Shown here in pieces: positions 54,610 through 64,000 of a DNA stretch of 64,000 nt. How positions within the stretch are numbered: position 1 is the stretch's first letter; every line of letters starts with the position of its first letter. The position numbers and the translations under genes were made by a program. Where the stretch lies: assembly GCA_036583965.1 (NCBI GenBank), contig JAZBQD010000018.1, positions 12,874,867 to 12,938,866 of the forward strand, written 5' to 3'. The notes beneath the pieces are model-generated. The model ran no database searches. It saw only the letters and a list, made by a program, of their open reading frames with translations, and was not told the origin of the DNA. The stretch comes from Prunella strophiata (Eukaryota; Chordata; Aves; Passeriformes; Prunellidae).

Positions 54610-56187
54610 CTTAGTACCATATATACAGACTTTAAGATCATCTGAAATCCTCTTGCTGTCCTCCAAACAGCTGTGTAGCCTTCTCAGTGTCATCTGGAAT
54701 TTTACTTCTGCACCTTCTGAGCCAGGCGATTAATGAGATTATTGACTGGTATTAAGATTAGGGCAGACTCCATTACCATGTCCTCCCAGTCTGACAGTGA
54801 ACTATTGATAATTGCTCTTGGAATATGGATTTCCAGCTTGGCTACTCCCACTTTATTGTAACCCAATCTCATCTCCATTCTCTAGTTTGCTTGTAGGAAT
54901 GTCATGGGAGACTGGGACAGTCTCAGAGGTCTTTCTCAAAAGAAAAGCCACACCTTGCCACTTTTTCTTTCACCATCCACTACTGCAACTTCCTTTTGAA
55001 AAGAAAATTAGATTGGTTTAATTCAATCGATTTTTTTCACAATTTTTCACCAAGCTATAGTCACTAGTATAGAGCTATGTACTGTGCTTCATGTTTTTTC
55101 CTTGCTGCTTTGTGTTTATTTCTTTTTCATGTGATTTGAGTTGCTTTTGGTGAATTTTATTAGTTTTTTTCAAAAAGAGATGCTAAGGGACCATAATATT
55201 AAAGAAAACATTTGTAAATTCCAATTACACTGTTCTAGATTGTTCCACCATAAAATAGACACTAATTTGTGAAATCCTGTGATATGACACACAACTGTGG
55301 CAGCTATTGTAAGGCTGGGGGAATAGTACTGAATATCTGAATTTGTATCTCATACAGGTGTGTTTGGCAAATTATGATCCTCGTAGTGTAAACCAGCTGA
55401 ATTTTAGGTACAGAAATGCTGTTTCAGCAAGTTTATTGTAAAATTCATTAGTGTAACATAATTGTAGACAGTTTTTCTTTAAATCAAGCTTCATGTTTAA
55501 AGTCTCAAAAGTTACTGAATGAAGTTGCTGTGAAACTGGCAGCATGACCTTTCTGTAGGAGAAATTTCATGTCATAGTAGTCAGAAAAAGAGCAATGACA
55601 AGCAAATTTCAGAAGCACATACCTAGAAATTCAGATTTTTAATCATAAACTCCATGTCTGGTGTAGTAAAATGTTTAACATATTTAGGATGCAGATATTT
55701 GGTTTTCATAAAAGATTTGGTTTTGTGTAAAATTGTGCTAAGATCCATAACAGGGAAATACTTCCCTGAGTTTAAAAAAACCAAAAAAGTATATATGTAT
55801 ATATTCCAAATTCAGTCAGAAGTGTGCATGGTAATCTGTGGGAATTACAGTAGTTAAAAATACAGCCATCTGGATGTGTGGATCAGAAAGTTCTGTCTGA
55901 TATCTGTGATTTGCTTCTTTTATAGCCAGCCATGTCTCTATTGAAAATGAAGTAAATAGCTTCGGTATCTGCTCCGAACTCCTTGTGTAGGTGTTTAAAT
56001 AACAAATTTAGAGTAAATTATGGACAAGTTTTCTGAAGTCCAAAGGAGAAAGAATGTAGTTACACATGCAACTTTTTCCTCTTTCTCTGTCAAATTTATC
56101 TGAATTACCTAGTATATAAATATGTTCAATACATACCACTGAATACTTTTACTTAGATTCTAAGTAAAAAGTAAAATAATTCATATT

Positions 56188-56231
56188 TTATATATATATA
56201 TATATACACATATATATATGTATATACATAT
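56188..56231 (+). repeat. TA-rich dinucleotide repeat
   Basis: TA alternation with CACA and GTATATACATATG interruptions. Confidence 0.8.
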
Positions 56232-56510
56232 GTAAATAGAGAGAGTAACAGGATTTAAAGTGCTTTAAAGATGAAGGTTTTTATCCAATGAGATATTGAC
56301 TCCATAAAATCTGTTTATTGATCAACAATGAATCAGGTCTGAATTGTGGTTATCATATGTTTCTTTAATCTACTAAATAAATACCTGAACTTTTGTAATT
56401 ATCTTTGCTTAATTGTGAATTACTGAGAAGTTGGTATCTTTTTCAAACTAGAAAATGTTTGCAGTATAATCACTTAAAACTTTAACAGAGTGGTTAAACA
56501 TTCACAAAAA

Positions 56511-56565
56511 TTATTTCTTCATTAATTACCTTCAGAACTTATTTCTTCATTAATTCCTTCAGAAT
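56511..56565 (+). repeat. 28-bp tandem duplication
   Basis: TTATTTCTTCATTAATT followed by (A)CCTTCAGAA occurs at 56511 and again at 56539. The copies differ by a one-base indel and a terminal base. Confidence 0.88.
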
Positions 56566-56628
56566 TTTAATGGAAACCTGCCAAAATACTTTTCTTACAA
56601 GTTGGCAGAGTTTCAGGCAGTGTCTTGA

Positions 56629-56658
56629 GACAATTTCTTAGTTGACAATTTCTTAGTG
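56629..56658 (+). repeat. 15-bp tandem duplication
   Basis: GACAATTTCTTAGTT is followed at once by GACAATTTCTTAGTG. Confidence 0.9.
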
Positions 56659-57105
56659 AGAAATAACACGCATATAGCAGATGGAGGGAAACTCATGGGT
56701 AGTGAGAAATTATACTTCCCAACACTCTTGACAATTATTTAATTAAAATGGGATGAAAAAATGAAATTTAAGTTAATTTAATAGATTAGTATATATTTCT
56801 TGAATGCCATTTAAGTCCCTAACAGAAGAAATAAAGTGTGGCAATATGAATAAAAGTCTAGACTTCCAATATGCATTTTTATTAGTCTGCTTGACAGGTT
56901 ATATATAGGCTTAATACTGCCTAACATGATTGTGAAATAATTTAGTTTGAAAATCTGGTATCTTATAAATGGTTTAATAGGATTAGGGATCTGTCATTGT
57001 TTCTAGACATCTTTGGAGATCATATAACTCTGCTTCAAAATGCATCAGTCATTTTCTAAACAAAAGAAAAAATAACATTTAATTGCATTTATGAAACAAA
57101 GTATC

Positions 57106-57456
57106 TGTTGCTGTTGAGTAGGAAAGGACACAGACTCACCAGAAAGCTGGTTTGCACAGCATACCTGCTTTACTTTGGATTCTCTCTTTTTATACATTGT
57201 TCTGATACAGATAGAGCAGACTGGTCAATTAATCAATGCATTTCACCTGATTAATTAACAAAATTAATTAATTAACAAAACGCCTTTCTTAAAAACAATC
57301 TTTGATAAAAACAGGAAAACAGAGAGTAGGAAAACAACACCTGCAGGTTGTTTATAATAATAAGCTATCATTGTTTATCTTCAACTCCCTAAAGTCTCGC
57401 AGTTCGATTCTGGGAAGATTTATCTAGTTTTCTCCCTCTCTGACCAGGCTGTCACA
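57106..57456 (-). mobile_element. Solo-LTR-like element of an old endogenous retrovirus
   Basis: Read on the minus strand it starts TGTGACAGCCTGGTCAGAGA and ends near CTACTCAACA, with TG and CA termini, and is about 345-350 bp long. It has a TATA-type box (TATAAAAAG, complementing about 57186-57194) followed closely by AAGTAAAGC, a decayed AATAAA-like polyadenylation signal (complementing 57168-57176). The overall plan and the TTTCTGGTGAGTCTGTGTCC end resemble LTRs of bird endogenous retroviruses, judged from memory. No internal viral genes, primer-binding site or target duplication are visible, so it is a dead solo LTR. It is antisense to LRBA. The 5-bp flanks do not match, and the exact left edge (57106 or 57112) is uncertain. 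Confidence 0.6.
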
Positions 57457-59569
57457 TCCACAAATATCTGGTATTAATTGTCTTTTTTTTTTGCATGATG
57501 GCCTATATGAAAATAAATTAACACTGTTAAACTGACAACCTGTTGATATTGCATTTTTGTAAAAAAAAAATTTTTAGTGAATTTTCCTTAGGAATCATTG
57601 TTTTCATGTGCTATAGGGCAATTTTTGTTTGAGAAAAATTGTACTTTAGTTATATGCAGAATTTCATAAATATTTTAATAAGAATCCTGATATGGCAGGG
57701 TTTTTTTTTTTTTTTAAGTAAGTACTGAGTATTAGACTTATGTTGATATTGTCTGTGAGCTCCTTCTTCAATTGTCGTGAAAAGCATGGCAGAACAACTG
57801 AAGTATTGCTTACCATAAGGATGTCTTATCTCTTCCTTGTTGAAATGGTGAATTCCAGCAGGGAAATTTCAGAAAGTAATTTCCAAACACAAGTCCTAAA
57901 ACAAGAGGTTCAACAAATCATAGAGATGATGTTTTGGCTTTTTCTGTGAAATTTAAACAAAAGAAATGTGGGGCTGTTTTACCATTTCTGTACATGTGCT
58001 GAGTGTGGAAGATTTCAGAAGGGACTCACTCAGCAGAGTTAGAAAAAGTATGGAGGCAACCAAAATTTTTAGTTGGAAGGGAAGACCTCCAGAGGGAACA
58101 AATCTAAACCGACTAGAATCCTTTAACTTGCAAAAAGACATTCCTGAGGAAGAATGTGATGATCATGTAGGTCTGTAGTACCTGGAAGGGTGCATAGGAG
58201 AGCAAATATGGAACTAACATTTACCAGGTTCCACAAAATGGCCATTGGGACAATCCACTGGAACTGCCAGGAAGCAGTTTTAGAACAGCCAAAGGAAAAC
58301 CTGTGCAGACAAAACTACAGACCCCATGTTTAATGATTTTACAAATCAGAAGCATGGACTAGCTCAGAACCATTTAGCTGTAAGAAGCTGACAAAATATC
58401 CATGCAGAGGCTGTATTTGCCCTGTGTTAGTCCAGTCCTTGTCACTGTTCCAGGTGAGATATTAAAGGATTTTTCATTCTGGATTCTCGTGTCTGGTCCT
58501 GCATCTTCATGTGATGTTTGTGTGAAAACATTTATTAACTCATTCCTCCTGCCATGCAAAACACGCAAAATGTGCATTCATTATTTTTTTTAACATTCTC
58601 ATGTGCCCAGGAAGTTCTATTATTTCTGGAGTTGCACACATAGGTCAGCAACTGCTGTCTTAGTGTCAGTCTGTGCATATGACTTGAAGATTTTAAGAAA
58701 AAAGAAGACCCCACAAATACAGTTGAAGGAGGACTGTTAAGGACTGCAGTTGGCAAATACGTGAAGAATATTTGTTAACTTGATAAAAATTAATATTTTG
58801 TGATCAAGTGTTTTTGCTGGCTTTAGGAAAAACTGTTTCTCCTTTAACTAATGTTATAATTTTCACCCGTATAAAGGCATTAAAAATGGGCTCTAAATAC
58901 AGCTCATTTCCAATGGCCACATGCATCTGTTTGCACTCCCTTTTTCCATGGGTAAATGTTAGCACATGGCCAAGAGAAGAAAATCACATAACAAAGAAAT
59001 AGTTTTGTAGAAATGTATCATAATGGTGACAGTGAAAAACTTTCTGAAAACTCATTTCTGGAGTAATGAAAAGCTTTATGAAAAGTTTCTAATAGTCAAA
59101 CTAGTAGAAATTACAGGTAATTTTGAGGTTTCCAGCATATTGTTTCTGTGTAATCTAATGAAAACAATGTGTTCTAGAAAGCCAAATGCTTTCTGATCTT
59201 GAAAGAAACTAATGAATAGCTGTACAGATACATATTTAAAGGAGAAATAAAAGCATTGGCAACATATGTAATGAGCTTGTATTTTAAGTGTTCAGAACCA
59301 GGGTATGGTTTCATATTTGTGGTGCGTGCTGCTATCAAATTAATAGTCCTGTGTCTCTGCTTTTTCTTTGCTGGTTTCTGTGATGATAAAACCTGTAGCA
59401 ACCTCAGTGGTACTTTTCTTTCACAAACTTTATTTTTTACAGTGTTTATCCTTGCTACATTCTTGTTCTTATGCAGTGAAATAGTTTCAAATCTCTTTTA
59501 TCACTCCTTGTCGAGCATTTGGTACAGAAACATGTTTTTTACCCTAGTTAATTAAGGGGACTGTAAACA

Positions 59570-59880
59570 AAAAGATGTACAATTCAAAGCCAAGCAGTGT
59601 TTCACACAAGGATGGAGGTGATAATAGCTTAATTCCTGCTTGATCTTTCCTGTCTTTGCCCTGGCTACTTCGGCTTGACCTTGCCCTAAATCTGATGACC
59701 TCCTCGTTGCACTCAGCCATTTGGAAAGCTGCTCATGCCATAGCTGGCCCTGAGGGGCTATCTTGGAGACCACTGAGCTGTTGACCCATGTCAGGACTGA
59801 GTTGCAGATCTGATTCTGCTGATCTTCTGGCTTGGCTACTTCCTCCACCCACCGTAGACAAAGCCACTGAGGCAGTCTGA
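59570..59880. other. GC-richer block of unknown nature
   Basis: Composition rises above the surrounding intron, and a 98-codon minus-strand frame (59552-59848) is open. The translation resembles no family I know, and there is no start context or splice evidence. It may be an unrecognised repeat or an old exon-like fragment. Confidence 0.35.
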
Positions 59881-60066
59881 TTTTTTTTTCCTACTTCTCA
59901 AGTGGCCTGCAGCTTGCACTTGCTGTATGGAAGACCAATTTTACACCACCCATTTGCTATGAAATACACTTCCTGAAGCAATTTTGTGTATTGATCCTTT
60001 CTTTACAAAGGAAGTAAATTCTCTAATTTAGTGGCACAGTTTTTCTAAATCCATCAAATTGCCAGG

Positions 60067-60192
60067 TTTGTTGGGTGTATTTTAAGTCTCAACATCAAGT
60101 TCCACAAAAAAAACCCCAAAAAACCAACAAGAACAACAACAAAAAACCAAACAAAAAAACCCCAACAACCAAAAAAAAAACCACCCAACAAA
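60067..60192 (+). repeat. A/C-rich low-complexity tract bounded by 11-bp inverted repeats
   Basis: TTTGTTGGGTG at 60067-60077 is the exact reverse complement of CACCCAACAAA at 60182-60192. Between them, 60102-60181 is almost only A and C (AAAACCCC, AACAACAAC and similar words, with a single G at 60131). Confidence 0.88.
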
Positions 60193-60878
60193 TCTACCTT
60201 TAAAATATAGGGCAGAAATATGTGTGTTACGTCTTTATGGGCTTTTTCTATTAAGTGTTGTATCTGGACATTGCAGATAGTTTTATGAAAGTGTACAAAT
60301 AAGGCTCTAATCCCATTAACTTAGATAAATTTATTATTACCTACTGTGTATTTTATAAAATGCACGACAGCTTAGGAAGTTGCAGGTCTGTTTGCAAAAC
60401 AAGGAAATAATTCACTTATCCAGGAAAAAATCATTATGGGTTTGAGGCATAATTTTCCTTAGCATGTTATGTTCAGTTTCGCACTAGAATGTGTCATTTT
60501 CTGCTTAATAAAAATTTTGTTTAGCCATTACTATTACTTTGTTTTTCTGAGAAGACTTAGAAATCACAATTGCTGTACTGTTTTTCCTCAGGCATGGTAG
60601 CTGTGCCAGCAGAGGTGCCAGAGCAGGCCAGCCAGGGAGGTGTTAATGCTGAGTTCCAGTCCTGTTCAACACAGGCCTGGAACATCAAAAACATCACTTG
60701 TTTACAGCAGTGATGATCCTGACAAGGAATTTAGTGCAGACCTTTTAACCATGTGAAACCCCTGCCTTTTTTTTCTCTTGTGCATGGTTCTTCCCTGTAA
60801 TTTATAGATTGGACACATAATTGAGTAAATGAACTTTATGTGAAAGAAAAATATTGACTATATTCAGCTTTGTGGGGT

Positions 60879-60930
60879 TTTTTTTTTTGTTTGTTGTTTT
60901 GTTTTGTTTTTGTTTGGTTGGTTGGTTTTT
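60879..60930 (+). repeat. T/G-rich low-complexity tract
   Basis: T runs with G interruptions pass into GGTTGGTTGG. It is roughly complementary in composition to the A/C-rich tract 700 bases upstream. Confidence 0.85.
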
Positions 60931-61565
60931 ATGGAACATGTGGCATAACTCCAGGTATTTTGGAATTTACAAAAAAAAAATATTTCTGGGCATTGAACAA
61001 TCTTAGGCAATAGCCAAAACATTAGGTTCTTAGATCCTTTACGTTAGAGACAATACGACTATAAGTGGGTTTCACACCTTCGTAATTAATATCTATGGTG
61101 CTGGTTTCACCCAGCTGTAGACTGCCATTTGTGCATTAGCACTTTAAAATGTGTATTGTACTAAAGTGTGAAAGAATCAGTTTTCCACAACTTTTTACCA
61201 TAATTGATTGTCTGTACCTTTCCACTAAATATTATCTGTGCCATGTGATGTTCATTACTTTGATTTTTAAGTTTCTCAGTGCATAATATGCAACCATAAC
61301 CAATGTTCTGACATTTTAGTTTTATAGCCTGTTGTGTCTCAGTTCTTTGTCATGTTAAAAGCATGCTAAGGAGTCATCATGTCCACAGGTTTGAATTTTA
61401 GAAAGTGCAGAAGGGGACCCTTCTAGGGAAGGAGGGGGATGTCTGTGGGAGAATTTTATATATTCTCTTTGCCTAATTCCATCCTAATGATTACTTTTTT
61501 TAACATGACACAGTGCATCCTCTGACAGAATTTATAACATGGCATTGTTTTTCATTTACCTACAG

Positions 61566-61718
61566 GAATTGATTCCTGAATTTTATTACCTCCCGGAGAT
61601 ATTTGTCAACAGCAACAATTACAATTTGGGAGTGATGGATGATGGAACAGTGGTGTCTGATGTTGAACTTCCACCATGGGCCAAAACTCCAGAAGAATTT
61701 GTTCGCATAAACAGGCTG
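61566..61718 (+). CDS. LRBA: LRBA exon: BEACH domain, [11 protein letters not shown] block
   Basis: 153 bases, phase 0 at both ends, window residues 238-288. It encodes [20 protein letters not shown], then [20 protein letters not shown] and [11 protein letters not shown]. [15 protein letters not shown] and LPPWAxxPxEFxxxxRxALES are central BEACH motifs; the next exon should begin ALES and lies beyond the window. [16 protein letters not shown] separates LRBA from NBEA. Human LRBA as recalled has NFNNYN and KTSEEFVHINR here. Acceptor is CATTTACCTACAG and donor is GCTG/GTAAGA. A methionine upstream of the acceptor keeps a frame open from 61539, but that part is intron. Confidence 0.97.
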
Positions 61719-64000
61719 GTAAGATAGCTGTCTTCTATTGTCCAGTCACTTCTGTCTTGCAAGATTCTTCTGAAATAATTTGCATCTTTGCCTGCAATAT
61801 ATATTTATAATTTACACAGAACTATGTCTGAAATGATATGAAGATACAGATTTACAAATGTAGGAAAAAAAAGGAATATAGTATCCTCAGTCTTAGATTT
61901 GCTCAAAAAAGTTTTAATGCCATCTCAATGTACAGGAGATCTTGCCCTTTTTCTGTGTCAGCTCTTGTGGTTCTAAAGAGGCTAATCATCACTTTACAGA
62001 AGGCCTGAAAAAGCTTGTTTAATCCTAAAAATATTTGTGACTTAAATGTGATTTTGAGGTTTCATAATTTTAGTGTCCATATCACTCCAAAGAGGCATTT
62101 TCAATCTTCTGCAACATCTTCCATTTCTTCCATTAAATTGATATTTTTCAGAGCCTTTTTTGCAAGGAAGTAAAACTAAATTCTCCTTTGCCTGCTTCAT
62201 TCTCAAACCTGTGTTACTGTTCCCTTCCCTGGTTTGGAGAATCCAGTTGTTAGCATTGCCTATCTTCACTGTGCCCTCTGGGCAGTGAAATTAATTACAG
62301 AATAGCTGTTACACTGTCACTGGTGGTGTTTCAGCACATTCTCAAAAGCTATGTTAGGCTCTTCTCAGAATGAAACAGTTCTGCATTGATGGCATTCTGA
62401 AATAAATAACAGAAGCTTTTCCTAGCAAATCTTGAAATACAAGGCTGCAGTTTTCATGTGGTAGCCAGCTAACTGGGAAATACTGAATTAAGGCATGGAA
62501 ACTTTCAGAAACCTTTCAGATACCAGGCTTATCAGGATAACATCCTGATACTCCTGAGTTAGGAAATGGGAATTGAAAAAGTTCTGTTGTTGGTGGCATG
62601 TCAGGCTTTATAACATTGGAGAACCTTTACATCAGAAGAAATCTGTGGTTCAGAAGTTAATTAGAATGTTTTACACTGCATTTTTACTGGTGACATGATA
62701 CCATGGTTTTCAGAAATGCTGTGTGGCCTAGATTCCTGCAGGCAGTGGTAGATGCACCATAGCAATCACAAAGAATGTTGGGTGATTTCAGTGTTTTCCT
62801 TCATCCATATGTATGTGCAAATTTTATTTAAGTGAGATATGAAATACAGTAACATTTAGCAGGATTACTTGGCAAACCATATTGAAACTCAGTTTTTGAT
62901 CTCACAGTTGTGGTGATAGGTAGGGGAGGTAGCCTGACACCTCTGTGGGCTTGGCATGTGCTGGTGCTTCATAATAACCCGGGAAATGCAAAGCTGTGTT
63001 CTTGAGCAGACTTGCCAAAGGCACATGATGGCCTTAATCCCTCATGACTCTGGTGTTTTAGATTTTGTATGAAAATATACTTTTATTCTATTAGTTACGG
63101 ATCTGGCTTTCCCCACTGTGAAGTTAATCTCCCACTTCCTCATTGTCTAAGATGTTAGCTCTTAATTATTTTTCCTCATTTCAAGCCATGGGCCAGGTTT
63201 TCTCACCCTCACCTCTCTGTATGCTGTGACCTACCATTCCTTCATTCTTCCTTCATTTCCCAATCTGCTGCTCATGTCTGCCTTTCTTGCAGTTCTCTTT
63301 GATATCTCTTGCTTGTGTAATATTCTCAGCATGAAATTTTACAGTTTTCAAATATTAATTGGACAAAAAAATTGATTTTTTTTTAATGCTTAAGCTAATT
63401 ACAAATGTAAGAAATAATTTATCAAGTGTTGGTATTAAAGTGTGCCAGACATCATCCAAATGATGTCCAGTGTCCTACCAAATAGGTAGAACCTACAGCT
63501 GTAGGTCCTTGATGCTGTTTCTGTAATTAAGATACCAAGTTTTGGTCAGTCTGGTAGCATTAAATTTAAACCTCTGTGCCAATGAATTATATTAACTGCT
63601 TCTGTCTGACATAATTAAACTTATCCAGTGGTAGTGGGCCTGACTGGTGTGGATGATGCCCTATGTGATCTGCCACTTTTGCAGGGGAATAACCCTGAGA
63701 AAATTACATGCAAATATTAAATTGCTTTTCCTTGTTATTACTTGGTGGATTGAATACCATCAGCATCAAATCAGTATAGTTTATTTTCAAGTAGAGTAGT
63801 TTAGGAAGAATGCTTAAAGCTCAGATCCACACTAATATGATCAGGAGAAGCTTGCTACAATGTGGCATGGGCTGATGTATTCAGCTAATATTTTCTTGCT
63901 GTCTCCTGGTTCAGACAAAATAGGGATTACAGTATTCCAAGTGCTCATTTCGTAAGCTATGACACAGATATTTTTTTTCCCCTTTGCATTTGAGTTTTCC
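61719..64000 (+). other. LRBA intron, 5' part (continues past the window)
   Basis: It begins with a good donor (GTAAGA). Content is ordinary AT-rich DNA with no repeat, RNA gene or exon that I can recognise. The expected next coding exon (starting ALESEFVSCQLHQW in the family) was not found before 64000. Confidence 0.85.

Larger units (their letters stand above)
51336..61565 (+). other. LRBA intron (10.2 kb): no second gene seen
   Basis: Contents by position: a T/G-rich run at 54568-54609; TA repeats at 56188-56231; tandem duplications at 56511-56565 and 56629-56658; a solo-LTR-like element at 57106-57456; a GC-richer block at 59570-59880; an A/C-rich tract bounded by 11-bp inverted repeats at 60067-60192; and a T/G-rich tract at 60879-60930. 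Frames of up to 99 codons have no family resemblance. Confidence 0.8.

Noticed and set aside
57395..57425. GTTCGATTC word resembling a tRNA T-arm
   Set aside because: No acceptor stem, D-arm or anticodon arm at the right distances. It lies inside the LTR-like element.
61539..61565. Upstream ATG extending the last exon's frame
   Set aside because: The sequence contains the polypyrimidine tract and AG acceptor, so these codons are intronic.

Overview
This is a window of vertebrate nuclear DNA, AT-rich and about 98.6% non-coding. It lies inside one large gene on the plus strand. Seven coding exons (30409-61718, 864 coding bases, 288 codons) translate without a break into the C-terminal half of a BEACH-family protein. 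The residues match LRBA (lipopolysaccharide-responsive and beige-like anchor protein) rather than its paralogue NBEA. The host is probably a bird: the repeats I can recognise are avian-type CR1 LINE tails and one short degenerate LTR, interspersed repeats are sparse, and there are no mammalian Alu/B1/L1-type sequences. I cannot name a species; a songbird is a guess.

Layout: 1-30408 is the 3' part of one very long intron. It carries microsatellites, CR1 fragments (14.6-14.8 kb and 22.8-22.9 kb), several blocks that look like conserved regulatory DNA, and a CpG-rich patch at about 28.0-28.33 kb holding a perfect 14-bp RFX/X-box palindrome. Four close exons (30409-30526, 31500-31602, 32795-32910, 35170-35282) encode the end of the PH-like domain, the linker and the start of the BEACH domain. 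A 14.6-kb intron follows (35283-49895), with a second GC/CpG-rich patch near 40.64-40.97 kb. Exons at 49896-50036 and 51216-51335 continue the BEACH domain. A 10.2-kb intron (51336-61565) holds a solo-LTR-like element and an A/C-rich tract bounded by inverted repeats. The last exon is 61566-61718, and 61719-64000 is the start of the next intron. All six complete introns and both partial ones show GT or AG at the ends present, and exon phases join correctly.

There is only one gene product to discuss. LRBA is a very large cytosolic scaffold on endosomal/Golgi vesicles that protects cargo such as CTLA-4 from lysosomal degradation. The exons here encode its PH-BEACH module. No tRNA, rRNA, snRNA, CRISPR or second protein gene was found. 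The single-exon gene MAB21L2, which is nested in an LRBA intron in other vertebrates, is not in this window. I found no convincing undescribed biological system. The items most worth a second look are the CpG/RFX patch at 28.1 kb (a possible enhancer or promoter for a short PH-BEACH isoform) and the CpG-rich repeat patch at 40.7 kb.
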